DNA of 64,000 nt from Billgrantia saliphila. GTDB taxonomy: Bacteria > Pseudomonadota > Gammaproteobacteria > Pseudomonadales > Halomonadaceae. Shown piece by piece: positions 18,743-28,365 of this stretch. The position numbers and the translations under genes are program-made. Position 1 is the first letter of the stretch; each line of letters starts with the position of its first letter. The notes beneath the pieces were generated by a model. That model was not told the origin of the DNA. It was given only the letters and a program-made list of their open reading frames with translations, and did no database searches. The stretch is from assembly GCF_002930105.1 (NCBI RefSeq), contig NZ_PJRN01000008.1, positions 124,001-188,000 on the forward strand, given 5' to 3'.

Positions 18743-21700
18743 TTACTGGTCGATATTCAGCTGGCCGCTTGCCAACATTTTCTGCAACAGATCGGCGCTG
18801 TCGTCGGCATTCGCACCAAAGTCACCGAACGACTTGCCTTCCAACGTGATGATCTGATCGGCGTTCTCCTTGTTACCCCCAAGCGTGCCATCAGAGCTGA
18901 CATAGAGCACCACATTGCCGCCCTCTTCGGCTGCATAGACGAAGTCGCCAATCGAATCGCTTCCCTCGCCCTGGAGCAATTCCGCCAGATCCAGCCGGTC
19001 CGCCTCGTCGCCCAGCCCGAATTCACCCGTCGTAAAGTCTTTCACGACGTCCTTGGCGGGATCGCTGTCGCTCCCTTCGTCACCCAGCTTCCAAGCGAAG
19101 GTATCGGCGCCCAATCCACCGTAGAGAGTATCGTCGCCGGCGCCGCCGATAAGGGTATCGCTGCCGCCGCCGCCGACGAGCACATCATTACCGGTTCCGC
19201 CATCAAGGATGTCGTTGCCGCCATCGGCGCGGGCGCTATCCATCAGCTCCTGCCAGTGAGACTTGACGTAGGAGAGGACCTCCTCGTCGCTCGGCGCATC
19301 ACCCGGGTTGCCGCTCGCCCAGCGCAGGTACTCCACAAGCCCTGCATAACCCATTCCATTGTGGCTGCCCGCAGTGTACGACTCGCCGGTATTACCGTTG
19401 GTCCAGGCCAGGTGATCGGTGTTGATGGCGTCACCGAAGAGGATGTCATTGCCATCCCCGCCGGAAAGCACATCGTCACCCAGCGCAGCCAGCTCATCGC
19501 TCCGCGAACCACCCTGCAATGCAGCGTCGAGGTCCGAGGGGGTATTGACGATATCGACTTCACCAACGGGGCCAGTGACACTCTCGACTACGTCCACTGG
19601 GTAAAACCCAGGGAAGGGCGTCCAAGACCAAACCAATTTTTGTCCTACTACAAAAGATTCAGAATCTTCGCCAGCATCATTCGTATTATCAAAGAACCTC
19701 AGATAGTTCTCGCTGACCCCGCTGCCAATTCCCGTCCCATGCACCTGGCTGATATTGCTCAGCGCCTCGAAGGCCTCGACGGATTCCTTGAACACCTCGT
19801 AGCTAGTGCTAGTTCCCGGCCCTTTCAGGTTACCACGAGAATTGAAGTAAACCGTCGGATCACCATCGGTCAGGAAGTAGGACAGATTCTGGAAACCGTC
19901 AGCAGTGGAAGCGCCGTTGCCTTGCTGGGCATTGAACCAGGAAACAGCCTGCTGGAACGCCGCCTCATAATTCGTGCTCCCATTCGTACTCAGCGCGTTG
20001 ATCGCCGCAATGAGCTGATTGACGTTTCCATCGTTCAAGTTCTGGATATTAGCTTTCGTACTTGATCCAGATGAGAACGCCACCAGTTGCACATTGACCG
20101 TGCCGTCATGGTCCTTGAGCTGATTGGCCAGGTTCAGCAGGGCCTGCTTGGTCAGGTCCATGCGACTCAGGCTGCCGGTGCCTGAAGCTTCCGCCATGCT
20201 GCCGGACACATCGACGATCAGCGAGATGTTGTAGTCCTGGCCAGGCTCGACGATGGAGAACTTGCCGCCCATGTCACCAATCAGTACGTCGTTACCCGCT
20301 CCAGTCTCAACCGTACTGTCGTCATTGCCCTCGACTTTCAGTTTGTCCATGGCAGCAGTATCGCTGTCCGTCGCTTCAGCCGTCTCGACCGAAACATCTC
20401 CATTCGGGCTGGACTCGGTGGCCGTTGCCTTGACGGTGAGAGTGAACTCATCGGTACCCTTGGGTACGGTAATGATCAGGCCTTCCGACACATAGTCGGT
20501 CTCTCCTGCAGGAACTTCGATAGTCCAGGTACCATCGGGATTCGCTGTACCCTGATTCAACTCGGCGCCTTCAGGCACACCGGAAATCACCAGGCCCAGC
20601 GACTCGCTACCGTCGAGATCGTCCAGGCTTGCGCTGATCTCGATATCGAACTGGTAACTTTCCGCTTCTCCAGCGAAAACATACACATTTCCGGCATCAT
20701 AGTCACCCGTCGAATCCTCGATATCCGCCTGGTTAGCCAGAGGATCGCTGGCATTCCCTCTGGATGCTTCTCCGAGATACTCCCCGCTGGGTGAATAAAC
20801 GCCGGTGCCGGCCTTGATATAGTAATCGACCACCGTCAGACCAGTCGTTTTTTCGATATCGGTAATGTACTTGGTCGGATCGGAAGGATCCTTGACGTCT
20901 CCTTTATAACCATCCAACTTCAGTGTTCGGCCATCACTGAGCAGATATTTCACATGAGAGATGCCTTTCGATAACGGGATGACATCGCCCGTTTCGTAGA
21001 CAGGTGTCTGTTCGCCGATCTCGATACTGACGTTCGGCGCATCGGCCACCGCATCGACATTGATCTGTGCCGTGTTGGCAGCTTCAGACCATCCCCCTTC
21101 AGCATCCTGAACCTTGAAGGTGAAGGAGCCTTCTTCGTCACTATTCTCGTTAGGAGTGAAGTTCAGCTTTCCGGCGACAATATCAGCGGCGCTGATAACA
21201 TCCCCCGCGGCTACGTCCTTCCCGTCGAGCTTGAGCACGCCGTTATTCGGCAGGGTAACGACCTGCACGGCGGTCGGCTCGTGGCCCTCCACGTCGCTAT
21301 AATTGCCGAAGGCATCGATGCCCAGCGTGACAGTTGTATCCTCATTCGTGCTGACGACACTGTCCGTAGTGAGCGGCGCATCGTTGTTGCCATTGATGCT
21401 AATTGTCAATGAGCCGCTTTCGGTATCCCCATCCTTATCGGTTACCGTGTACTCAAGCTGGAAGTTCAGCTTATCGCCATCGCCGAGTTCCTGGACCGCC
21501 GCCAGGGAGTTATTCAGCGTGAAGCTCCAGTTGCCGTTTGCGTCGAGCGACAGGGTGCCGTAATCGGCAAGCGTCTCGACAGCTGCACCGGTCCAGGCAA
21601 CGCTGCCCGCTCCGTCGGCTCCGAAGCTGGCATGCTGGTCGCTGAACAGGTTTCCGGAGAGCGAAGCCGTGCCGCCATCCTCGGTAATCGAGCCAACATT

Positions 21701-24700
21701 CTGGTCACTGGCCGTCGGGACGTCATCGACGATGTCGATGACGAGGCTATCGCTGGCGCTATCGCCATCGCTGTCGGTGGCGACCAACTCGAAACTGTCG
21801 CGAACGTCATCGACGCTGGGCCCCTGGGTCTCGTGATCGTCCGTGGCGCCGTTCAACGTGTAGGTCCAGCTGTAGCTGCCGTCGTTGCCGAGCGTCACGA
21901 CCAGGGTGCCGTAGCTGCCCTCGACCGTGCCGCCCTTGGTGACGTCAATGCCATCGATCACCAGGCTCGCCAAGCCATCGTTGCCGGTGTCGATGGCGAA
22001 CGTGCCCTGAGTGATGTGCGAGCCGTCACCGGCTTGGCTACCGCCGTTGAGGCCGGCCTCGGTAACGCTGTCGCTGTCGGCGCCGATACTGATGGTCGGC
22101 TCGGAGTCGGCCGCCACGGTCACGGTCAGCGTCGCGCTGGCGGTATCGCCGTCGGCGTCGGTGAGGGTGTAGTCGATCACCGCGTCGCCTTCGAAGCCCG
22201 CTGCCGGAATGAAGGTGATCTCGCCGTTGGCGCCGAAGCTCAGCGTGCCCTGCTGCGGTATCCGCAGGCTGGCGGCGGTCAACGTGGCGCCGTCGGCCCC
22301 GACGGTGTCGTTGTCCATCACGTTGGCGGTAACGGCGGTGTCTTCCCCGGTGCTGATGCTGTCGTCCTGCACAGTGGGGCCGTCGTCCAGGAAGTAGATC
22401 ACCTGGCCGATGTCAATCGTCGCGGCCGCAATGTCGCCGTCACCATCCACCACGGTCTGGGTCAGGAAGATGACATCGGAGAGGATATTGGCCGGATCGC
22501 TTTCGCCCACTGCGCCCTGCAGCGAATGCTGTACGGCACGATGCTGCTCCAGGCTCACGACACCATTGGCGTCGACGGACACTGTAAAGACCGGCACGTG
22601 CACCCCACCGATCTCTACATAGCCGACAACATTGCCGCCCTCTTCCTTGACCAGCACAGGCTGACCGGATCCGGTATCGACGATACCTGAGTCGGCGCCT
22701 TGTGCCGCTACGCCCAGGCTGTACTCCTGCGAAGACAGGCCATCGGCACCGACGTCGACATCGAAATGACCCGAGAAGTCGAACTCGGCATTGGTCCCAA
22801 GGTTCGATTCGTCGGACGTCAGATTGGCGGGCGTCCAGCTCACGTGGATATTGACGTCGTTGTAGTCCTTGTCACCGCCCCCGACGACATCCTCCCAGTT
22901 GAGCTGCCCCTCCTGGGCATTGTTCTCGACATGGGAAGCGCCACCAGGATTCAATGTCGGATCGTTGAAGAGCACGGGGGCGTTGGCATTCTGACCTGCC
23001 AGCTGGCTGCCATCCTCTGTTACCGCCACCCAAGCACCATCGACGAACTCGAAAGTGATCTCCGTCTCGTTACCGAGACCGGGATTCAGGTTTGCACCGT
23101 TGGGAATGAGGAAATAGCCCAGATCTCCAGGAGCATGCCCCTCGATTTCATAGGTACTGCCTTGGCCGCTCTTGACGTTCGCCCATACCACCATTCCCGT
23201 GGTCGGCTCGCCATTCTCGCCCTTGACGTAGTAGCCGAAGCTGTTGTTGTAGCCCGCCAGGCTATTCATGTTGGTAATGGTGACTTTATGGCCTGAAGGC
23301 TCGATTCCTTCGATACGCGGGCCGTCGTCGGCAAAACTGAGCTGCCCCCCGAGATCGACACTGGCGCTGGCAGTATCGTTATCCGCATCGGTTGCAGTCG
23401 CCTTGAGCTTCAAGCCGGCACCGGCCAGATCGAGACCCTCGTTGTGATCGGCGGTATCGGGGTGCGACAGGGCCAGGTGCTGGGTCAGCGTGACCTCTCC
23501 GGTCTCGGCATTGACGCTGATGGTGAAGGCCAATTCATTGCCGTCCACGGTACGTCCTTCCACCACACCGCCGTTGACCACGAGGACGATTGCTTCGCCG
23601 CTTTCGGTCGCCATGAGTGTGGTGCTGCCATCGCCTTCGAGTTCCAGGCTGTAAGCCGTTCCGCCTTCTCCGTCGGCTCCCAGGTCGACCTTGAAGGCAC
23701 CCGAGAAGTCCGCCGTGGCCGGTTCGCCCAGGCTCGTCTCATCGACCGCCAGATCGGACAGCGCGCCGGTATCGGTTTCGACATCGGGAGCATCATCAAC
23801 GATCTTGACCTTCAGGCTGCCGCTCGACGTGTCACCGTCACGATCCGTGGCCGTAATGGTGAAGTTGCGCACCAGCCCCTCGTCATCGCCCGCGCCGGAG
23901 TGGTCCTTGTTGTCCTCGAGGGTATAGGCGTAGCTGACGCTGTAACCAAGCCCGAAAGGCAGCACCGTGATGCCGGTCACGGCAAGGGTGTAACCGTCGG
24001 CTTCGATGGCGGCATCGGCAAAATTGAAACTGCCGTCTTCGTTACGCGTGACCGTCAGCGACAGAGCGTCGTCGTCTTCACCAATAGCGATGTTCAGCGT
24101 CGCCAAGCCATCGACCGCGTTGACGAAGAAGCCGCTGGTCTTGGTCAGGGCGCTCTCATTGGGGTTGGTGCCATTCGACAGGTTCGCCTCGTTGACGACC
24201 AGGTGCGCACCCTGCCAACCCAAGGGATTCTTGACGATGACCGGTGCATCGATGCCGGCAACGTTCAGTGTCGCGGTGTCGGTATCGCGATCGCCGTCGC
24301 TCAGGGTATAGGTGAACTGGTCCGTGAACACGCCCTGGTGGTTCGGGGTCGCGGTACGAACGTAGGTGTAGCTGCCATCGGCATGGAAAGTCAGTTCGCC
24401 ATGCGCACCCTGGATTGTGGCAACGCCATCGACCAGTTCAATGCGCTGATCGCCGAACTGGACGTGCGTGACTTCGGCGCCATCAGTACCCGCCTCGTCA
24501 TTGGCCATGACGTTGCCGGACTTCTCGAAGCGGCCCAGTTGCACGATGCCCAAGTCGTTATTGGCTTGCGGGCCATCGTCGGCGAAGCTCAGCTGTTCTC
24601 CCAGATCAATGCTGACGGAGGTGCTGTCGCCATCACCGTCGGTTGCAGTGGCTGTCAATGCCAGACCGCTGCCGGACAGATCGAGGATATCGTTCGGCGT

Positions 24701-27700
24701 ACTCGCGTCGGGATGCGACAGGGCCAGGTGCTGAGTCAGCGTGACCTCACCGGTCTCGGCATCGACACTGATGGTGAAGGCAAGCTCACCACTTTCGGTG
24801 CGGCCTTCGATGACGCCAGCGTTATCTACCAGCTGGATAGTTTCGCCGCTGACCGTGGACTTCAGCGCAGTGGAGCCATCACCCTCGATACCCAAGCTGT
24901 AGCTGACCCCACCCTCTCCGTCGGCTCCCAGGTCGATCTTGAAGGCGCCCGAGAAGTCCGCCGTGGCCGGTTCGCCCAGGCTCGTCTCATCGACCGCCAG
25001 ATCGGCCAGTACGCCGCTGTCGGTCTCGATGACGGGAGCATCGTCGATGATCTTGACCTTCAGGCTGCCGCTCGACGTGTCACCGTCACGGTCCGTGGCC
25101 GTAATGGTGAAGTTGCGCACCAGCGCCTCGTCAACGCTCGCACCAGAGTGGTCCTTGTTGTTCTCGAGGGTATAGGCGTAGCTGACGCTGTAGCCAAGCC
25201 CGAAAGGCAGTGGCGTAATCCCGGTCACGGCAAGGGTGTAACCGTCGGCTTCGATGGCGGCATCGGCGAAATTGAAACTGCCGTCTTCGTTACGCGTGAC
25301 CGTCAGCGACAGAGCGTCGTCGCCTTCACCGATGGCGATGTTCAGTGTCGCCAAGCCATCGACCGCGTTGATGATGAAGCCGCTGGTCTTGGTCAGTGCA
25401 CCCTCATTGGGGTTGGTGCCGTTCGCCAGGTTCGCCTCGTTGACGGTCAGGTGTGCATCCTGCTTCCAGCCCAGAGGGTTCTTGACGAATACCGGTGCGT
25501 CGATACCGCCTACGGTCAATGTTGCAGTGTCGGTATCACCATCGCCATCGGTCAGGGTGTAGGTGAACTGATCAGCGAATAGGCCCTGGTGGTCCGGAGT
25601 CGCGGTGCGAACGTAGGTGTAGCTGCCATCGGCATGAATGGTCAGCTCGCCATGCACTCCCTGGATGACAGCAGTGCCATCTATCAGCTCGACGACCTGG
25701 TCACCGAACTTAACGTGAGTGACTTCGGCACCGTCTGCGCCCTGATCATCGTCGTTCATGACGTTGCCGGACTTCTCGAAGCGCCCAAGTCCCACAAGGC
25801 CCACATCGTTGTTGGCCTGTGGGCCGTCGTCGACGAAGCTGAGCTGGCCACCCAAGTCGATGCCTATGGTAATGCTGTCGCCGTCGCCATCGGTGGCCGT
25901 GGCGTTGAGCATGAGGCCACTACCAGCCAGGTCGAGCACGTCGGACGGGGTGGTGCCATCCGGATGCGACAGGGCCAGATGCTGGGTAAGAGTGACCATG
26001 CCGGTTTCGGCATTCACGCCGATAGTGAAGGCAAGTTCACCGCTCGCGGTGCGACCTTCGATCACGCCGTTGTCGTCCACCAGCTTGATGGCTTCGCCGC
26101 TGGCCGTCGCTTGTAGCGTGGTCGTTCCATCGCCCTCGACGCTTAGGTTGTAGCTGACGCTCCCTTCGCCGTCGGCCCCCAAGGCAATGGTGAAAGCGCT
26201 AGAGAAGTCGGCATTGGCCGACACGCCCAGGGTGGTCTCGTCGACCACCAGGTCGGATATCTCGCCGGTGTCGGTCTCAACGCTCGGCATGTCGTCGCTG
26301 ATGCTGATCGTACCGCTCAGGTCGGCATTCAGAGTTTCCGTGGCGGTATCGCCGTCACCGTCGGTCACGGTGACCGTGGCGCTCACGCCGATCAGGCCGG
26401 CGGGCAGGCCAATGCTGTCGTCACCCTGCTCGGCGTGATCCACCGCTGCGGACTGGGTGACGGTGACCGCACCGCTCTCGGCGTCGATCTCGATACGCAG
26501 CACTTCCACGCCGTTCGCGGTGCCCACCACCGCGCCGTCGACCAGTTCGAAGACCACTGGCTCGCCGCCGCTGGTCAGGCCGTGCTGGACGTTGCCCAGC
26601 GTCAGGCCATAGCCGTCGACCACCACGCTGCCGGCACCGTCGGCGCCGTAGCCGGCATTGACGGCGGCTTCGAAGGCGGCCGCCACGCTGCCGCTGGCGG
26701 TGGAGATATTGCCCCCTAGGGTCTCGCTGTCGTCGGTCTCGAAGACGACGTTGCTGAGATCGACCTCGCCCAGCTCGAGGCTCGGCATGTCATCGCTGAT
26801 GCTGATCGTACCGCTCAGATCGGCATTCAGAGTTTCCGTGGCGGTGTCGCCGTCACCGTCGGTCACGGTGACCGTGGCGCTCACGCCGATCAGGCCGGCA
26901 GGCAGGCCAATGCTGTCGGCACCCTGGCCGGCATGGTCCACCGGCGCGGACTGGGTGACGGTGACCGCACCGCTCTCGGCGTCGATCTCGATGCGCAGCA
27001 CTTCCACGCCGTTCGCGGTGCCTACCACCGCTCCGTCGACCAGGGCGAAAACCACCGGCTCGCCGCCGCTGGTCAGGCTGTGGTGGACGTTGCCCAGCGT
27101 CAGGCCATAGCCGTCGATGACGGTGCTGCCCGCGCCGTCGGCGCCGTACTGAGCGTCGACGGCAGCCTCGAAGGCTACCGCCACGCTGCCGCTGGCGACG
27201 GAGGTGCCGCCGACGGTTTCACTGTCCTGGGTCTCGAGGGCCACGCCGCTCAGGTCGACGCTGCCCAGCTCGAGGTTCGGGGCGTCGTCAAGAATGGTGA
27301 TAGTCAGGGTGCCGGTTGCCGAGCCGCTGCTGCTGGTCACGGTGTAGACCAGATTGGCCACCGCCTCGTCCATTCCCCCTTCATGCAACAGGTTGCTTAC
27401 CTGGGTAAGGGTGAACTGGCCGGTGGCGGGGTTGAGTTCAATGGTGAAGATGAGTTCGCCACGCGCTTCGGAAATCGCCGACAAGGTGTTGGTCGCGGCA
27501 TCCCAGCTGAACAGCAACGTCTCAGCGCCGACCTGGACCTGCACGCCATCCATGGCCACGAAGGTTACGCTGCCATTCGCTCCCGTGCCGAAAGAGAACG
27601 GCAACACGCCGCTGACGACGGAGCCCGTTTCACTGAGAGTTTCCACGTCGAGAAGAGAAGCGTCGAGCGGACCAGCCGTGGGCGCGACGATGTCAAAAGC

Positions 27701-28168
27701 CGCCTCCTCTATCTCTGGCAGGTCATTGGCCTGCCCCAAGCCATAGTCGAATGACAGCGGATCGGTATTCTCGGCAATGCGTGCCAAGCGCACGAAACTA
27801 TGGCCCCCGTTTGCCGCACCGCCTCCACCGGCGCCGGCCGCGGTGGCGTCGAGCACATCGAGCAGATCGGTGTCTTCATCCTCCAGTGCTGACAGCAGTG
27901 CCTCCAGATCCTCATCCAGGGCAGCGAAGTCCGAAGGCTCGGGCGCCTCTTCGGCGTCGAGCTCAGGTGTCATGGCTACCTGTTCGCCCCCTTCCACCAG
28001 GGTCGGCTCCAGACCGTCGGCGAAGTCGAGCTGAGCGCTTCCGTTATCGGAGGTGATGAGTACTTCACCTTCCTGAAGCGTATCTCCGACACGCAGCTCA
28101 CGGAGATTGCCTTCGGCATCGCGCGCCCAGGCCTGACCGGTGATGGAAATGACGGTAGCAATGGCCAT
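18743..28168 (-). CDS. lapA: LapA-type giant repeat adhesin (type I secreted, LapG-cleavable)
   Basis: A 3141-residue biofilm adhesin. Residues 1-107 are the retention module that stays in the outer membrane, then comes a TAAG site (109-112) for LapG. Two 166-residue repeats (about 294-625) and two and a partial 416-residue repeats (about 626-1600) follow. Next is a DUF4114-like domain ending GGGDKDYNDVNIHVSW (about 1762-1777), VCBS/cadherin-like modules, and a von Willebrand A domain with MIDAS DVSGS at 2653-2657. RTX nonapeptides (GGAGDDTLYGG type, about 2900-3023) and a type I secretion C-terminus end the protein. AGGAG precedes the ATG. Its exporter genes lie directly upstream, on the same strand. 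The acidic, calcium-binding composition is as expected for the family. Confidence 0.96.
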   Translation of the reverse strand: MAIATVISITGQAWARDAEGNLRELRVGDTLQEGEVLITSDNGSAQLDFADGLEPTLVEGGEQVAMTPELDAEEAPEPSDFAALDEDLEALLSALEDEDTDLLDVLDATAAGAGGGGAANGGHSFVRLARIAENTDPLSFDYGLGQANDLPEIEEAAFDIVAPTAGPLDASLLDVETLSETGSVVSGVLPFSFGTGANGSVTFVAMDGVQVQVGAETLLFSWDAATNTLSAISEARGELIFTIELNPATGQFTLTQVSNLLHEGGMDEAVANLVYTVTSSSGSATGTLTITILDDAPNLELGSVDLSGVALETQDSETVGGTSVASGSVAVAFEAAVDAQYGADGAGSTVIDGYGLTLGNVHHSLTSGGEPVVFALVDGAVVGTANGVEVLRIEIDAESGAVTVTQSAPVDHAGQGADSIGLPAGLIGVSATVTVTDGDGDTATETLNADLSGTISISDDMPSLELGEVDLSNVVFETDDSETLGGNISTASGSVAAAFEAAVNAGYGADGAGSVVVDGYGLTLGNVQHGLTSGGEPVVFELVDGAVVGTANGVEVLRIEIDAESGAVTVTQSAAVDHAEQGDDSIGLPAGLIGVSATVTVTDGDGDTATETLNADLSGTISISDDMPSVETDTGEISDLVVDETTLGVSANADFSSAFTIALGADGEGSVSYNLSVEGDGTTTLQATASGEAIKLVDDNGVIEGRTASGELAFTIGVNAETGMVTLTQHLALSHPDGTTPSDVLDLAGSGLMLNATATDGDGDSITIGIDLGGQLSFVDDGPQANNDVGLVGLGRFEKSGNVMNDDDQGADGAEVTHVKFGDQVVELIDGTAVIQGVHGELTIHADGSYTYVRTATPDHQGLFADQFTYTLTDGDGDTDTATLTVGGIDAPVFVKNPLGWKQDAHLTVNEANLANGTNPNEGALTKTSGFIINAVDGLATLNIAIGEGDDALSLTVTRNEDGSFNFADAAIEADGYTLAVTGITPLPFGLGYSVSYAYTLENNKDHSGASVDEALVRNFTITATDRDGDTSSGSLKVKIIDDAPVIETDSGVLADLAVDETSLGEPATADFSGAFKIDLGADGEGGVSYSLGIEGDGSTALKSTVSGETIQLVDNAGVIEGRTESGELAFTISVDAETGEVTLTQHLALSHPDASTPNDILDLSGSGLALTATATDGDGDSTSVSIDLGEQLSFADDGPQANNDLGIVQLGRFEKSGNVMANDEAGTDGAEVTHVQFGDQRIELVDGVATIQGAHGELTFHADGSYTYVRTATPNHQGVFTDQFTYTLSDGDRDTDTATLNVAGIDAPVIVKNPLGWQGAHLVVNEANLSNGTNPNESALTKTSGFFVNAVDGLATLNIAIGEDDDALSLTVTRNEDGSFNFADAAIEADGYTLAVTGITVLPFGLGYSVSYAYTLEDNKDHSGAGDDEGLVRNFTITATDRDGDTSSGSLKVKIVDDAPDVETDTGALSDLAVDETSLGEPATADFSGAFKVDLGADGEGGTAYSLELEGDGSTTLMATESGEAIVLVVNGGVVEGRTVDGNELAFTISVNAETGEVTLTQHLALSHPDTADHNEGLDLAGAGLKLKATATDADNDTASASVDLGGQLSFADDGPRIEGIEPSGHKVTITNMNSLAGYNNSFGYYVKGENGEPTTGMVVWANVKSGQGSTYEIEGHAPGDLGYFLIPNGANLNPGLGNETEITFEFVDGAWVAVTEDGSQLAGQNANAPVLFNDPTLNPGGASHVENNAQEGQLNWEDVVGGGDKDYNDVNIHVSWTPANLTSDESNLGTNAEFDFSGHFDVDVGADGLSSQEYSLGVAAQGADSGIVDTGSGQPVLVKEEGGNVVGYVEIGGVHVPVFTVSVDANGVVSLEQHRAVQHSLQGAVGESDPANILSDVIFLTQTVVDGDGDIAAATIDIGQVIYFLDDGPTVQDDSISTGEDTAVTANVMDNDTVGADGATLTAASLRIPQQGTLSFGANGEITFIPAAGFEGDAVIDYTLTDADGDTASATLTVTVAADSEPTISIGADSDSVTEAGLNGGSQAGDGSHITQGTFAIDTGNDGLASLVIDGIDVTKGGTVEGSYGTLVVTLGNDGSYSWTYTLNGATDDHETQGPSVDDVRDSFELVATDSDGDSASDSLVIDIVDDVPTASDQNVGSITEDGGTASLSGNLFSDQHASFGADGAGSVAWTGAAVETLADYGTLSLDANGNWSFTLNNSLAAVQELGDGDKLNFQLEYTVTDKDGDTESGSLTISINGNNDAPLTTDSVVSTNEDTTVTLGIDAFGNYSDVEGHEPTAVQVVTLPNNGVLKLDGKDVAAGDVISAADIVAGKLNFTPNENSDEEGSFTFKVQDAEGGWSEAANTAQINVDAVADAPNVSIEIGEQTPVYETGDVIPLSKGISHVKYLLSDGRTLKLDGYKGDVKDPSDPTKYITDIEKTTGLTVVDYYIKAGTGVYSPSGEYLGEASRGNASDPLANQADIEDSTGDYDAGNVYVFAGEAESYQFDIEISASLDDLDGSESLGLVISGVPEGAELNQGTANPDGTWTIEVPAGETDYVSEGLIITVPKGTDEFTLTVKATATESSPNGDVSVETAEATDSDTAAMDKLKVEGNDDSTVETGAGNDVLIGDMGGKFSIVEPGQDYNISLIVDVSGSMAEASGTGSLSRMDLTKQALLNLANQLKDHDGTVNVQLVAFSSGSSTKANIQNLNDGNVNQLIAAINALSTNGSTNYEAAFQQAVSWFNAQQGNGASTADGFQNLSYFLTDGDPTVYFNSRGNLKGPGTSTSYEVFKESVEAFEALSNISQVHGTGIGSGVSENYLRFFDNTNDAGEDSESFVVGQKLVWSWTPFPGFYPVDVVESVTGPVGEVDIVNTPSDLDAALQGGSRSDELAALGDDVLSGGDGNDILFGDAINTDHLAWTNGNTGESYTAGSHNGMGYAGLVEYLRWASGNPGDAPSDEEVLSYVKSHWQELMDSARADGGNDILDGGTGNDVLVGGGGSDTLIGGAGDDTLYGGLGADTFAWKLGDEGSDSDPAKDVVKDFTTGEFGLGDEADRLDLAELLQGEGSDSIGDFVYAAEEGGNVVLYVSSDGTLGGNKENADQIITLEGKSFGDFGANADDSADLLQKMLASGQLNIDQ
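23330..26293 (-). repeat. Tandem 416/417-residue composite repeats in lapA
   Basis: Two full units (about 25046-26293 and 23798-25045) and a partial third (about 23330-23797) share motifs such as GRFEKSGNV, GFGLGYSVSYAY-like text and VDETSLGEPATADFSG. Marker sequences recur at offsets of 1251 and 1248 bases. The DNA is nearly identical over long stretches, which suggests recent duplication or gene conversion and a risk of assembly collapse. Confidence 0.85.
26294..27289 (-). repeat. Tandem 166-residue repeats in lapA
   Basis: Two copies of a domain running from LELGxVDLS to ADLSGTISISDDMPS are offset by 498 bases (166 codons) and nearly identical in DNA and protein. Both contain DGYGLTLGNV and GVEVLRIEIDAESGAV. 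Confidence 0.88.
27833..27844 (-). other. LapG cleavage site TAAG in LapA
   Basis: Codons 109-112 of lapA encode Thr-Ala-Ala-Gly, the di-alanine site known to be cut by LapG in Pseudomonas LapA. It stands between the acidic end of the retention module and a glycine-rich linker (AGAGGGG). A second Ala-Ala pair at 118-119 is less like the known site. Confidence 0.85.
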
Positions 28169-28229
28169 GACTTGGCTCCTGTTGCATCAGCAGTTGTTGT
28201 CCGATCAGCGGAGGCTATTCGGTTCACGC

Positions 28230-28256
28230 TGTCACATTAAGTTACGCAACGTGACA
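28230..28256. promoter_or_regulatory. Inverted repeat upstream of lapA
   Basis: TGTCAC-N15-GTGACA lies 62 bases upstream of the lapA start, with GTTACG-CAA-CGTGAC nested within. The stretch GTCACATTAAGTTAC is loosely like a FleQ box, the regulator of lapA in Pseudomonas, but the match is partial. Confidence 0.4.
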
Positions 28257-28308
28257 TGAATATTGGACCGAAGGACAGGGTCCGTGGTATGGCAGCCAGA
28301 CATAAGCG

Positions 28309-28340
28309 AAAAGGCTTACCAAAATTTCGGTAAGCCTTTG
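28309..28340 (-). terminator. Stem-loop terminator after the lap LuxR gene
   Basis: AAAGGCTTACC and GGTAAGCCTTT form an 11-bp stem with an 8-base loop between the LuxR gene and lapA. On the minus strand it runs into TTTTCGC, a short T-run, so termination or partial read-through into lapA are both possible. Confidence 0.7.
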
Positions 28341-28365
28341 CTAATGACAATCAGAAGAAGCGACC

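Noticed and set aside
23444..25582. 712-codon plus-strand frame opposite lapA
   Set aside because: Arises from the repeat-rich lapA sequence; it contains reverse images of the repeats and has no start signal.
23330..27289. Regular repeats that could suggest a CRISPR or satellite array
   Set aside because: Periods of 498 and about 1250 bases stay in frame and encode adhesin domains, so they are protein repeats.
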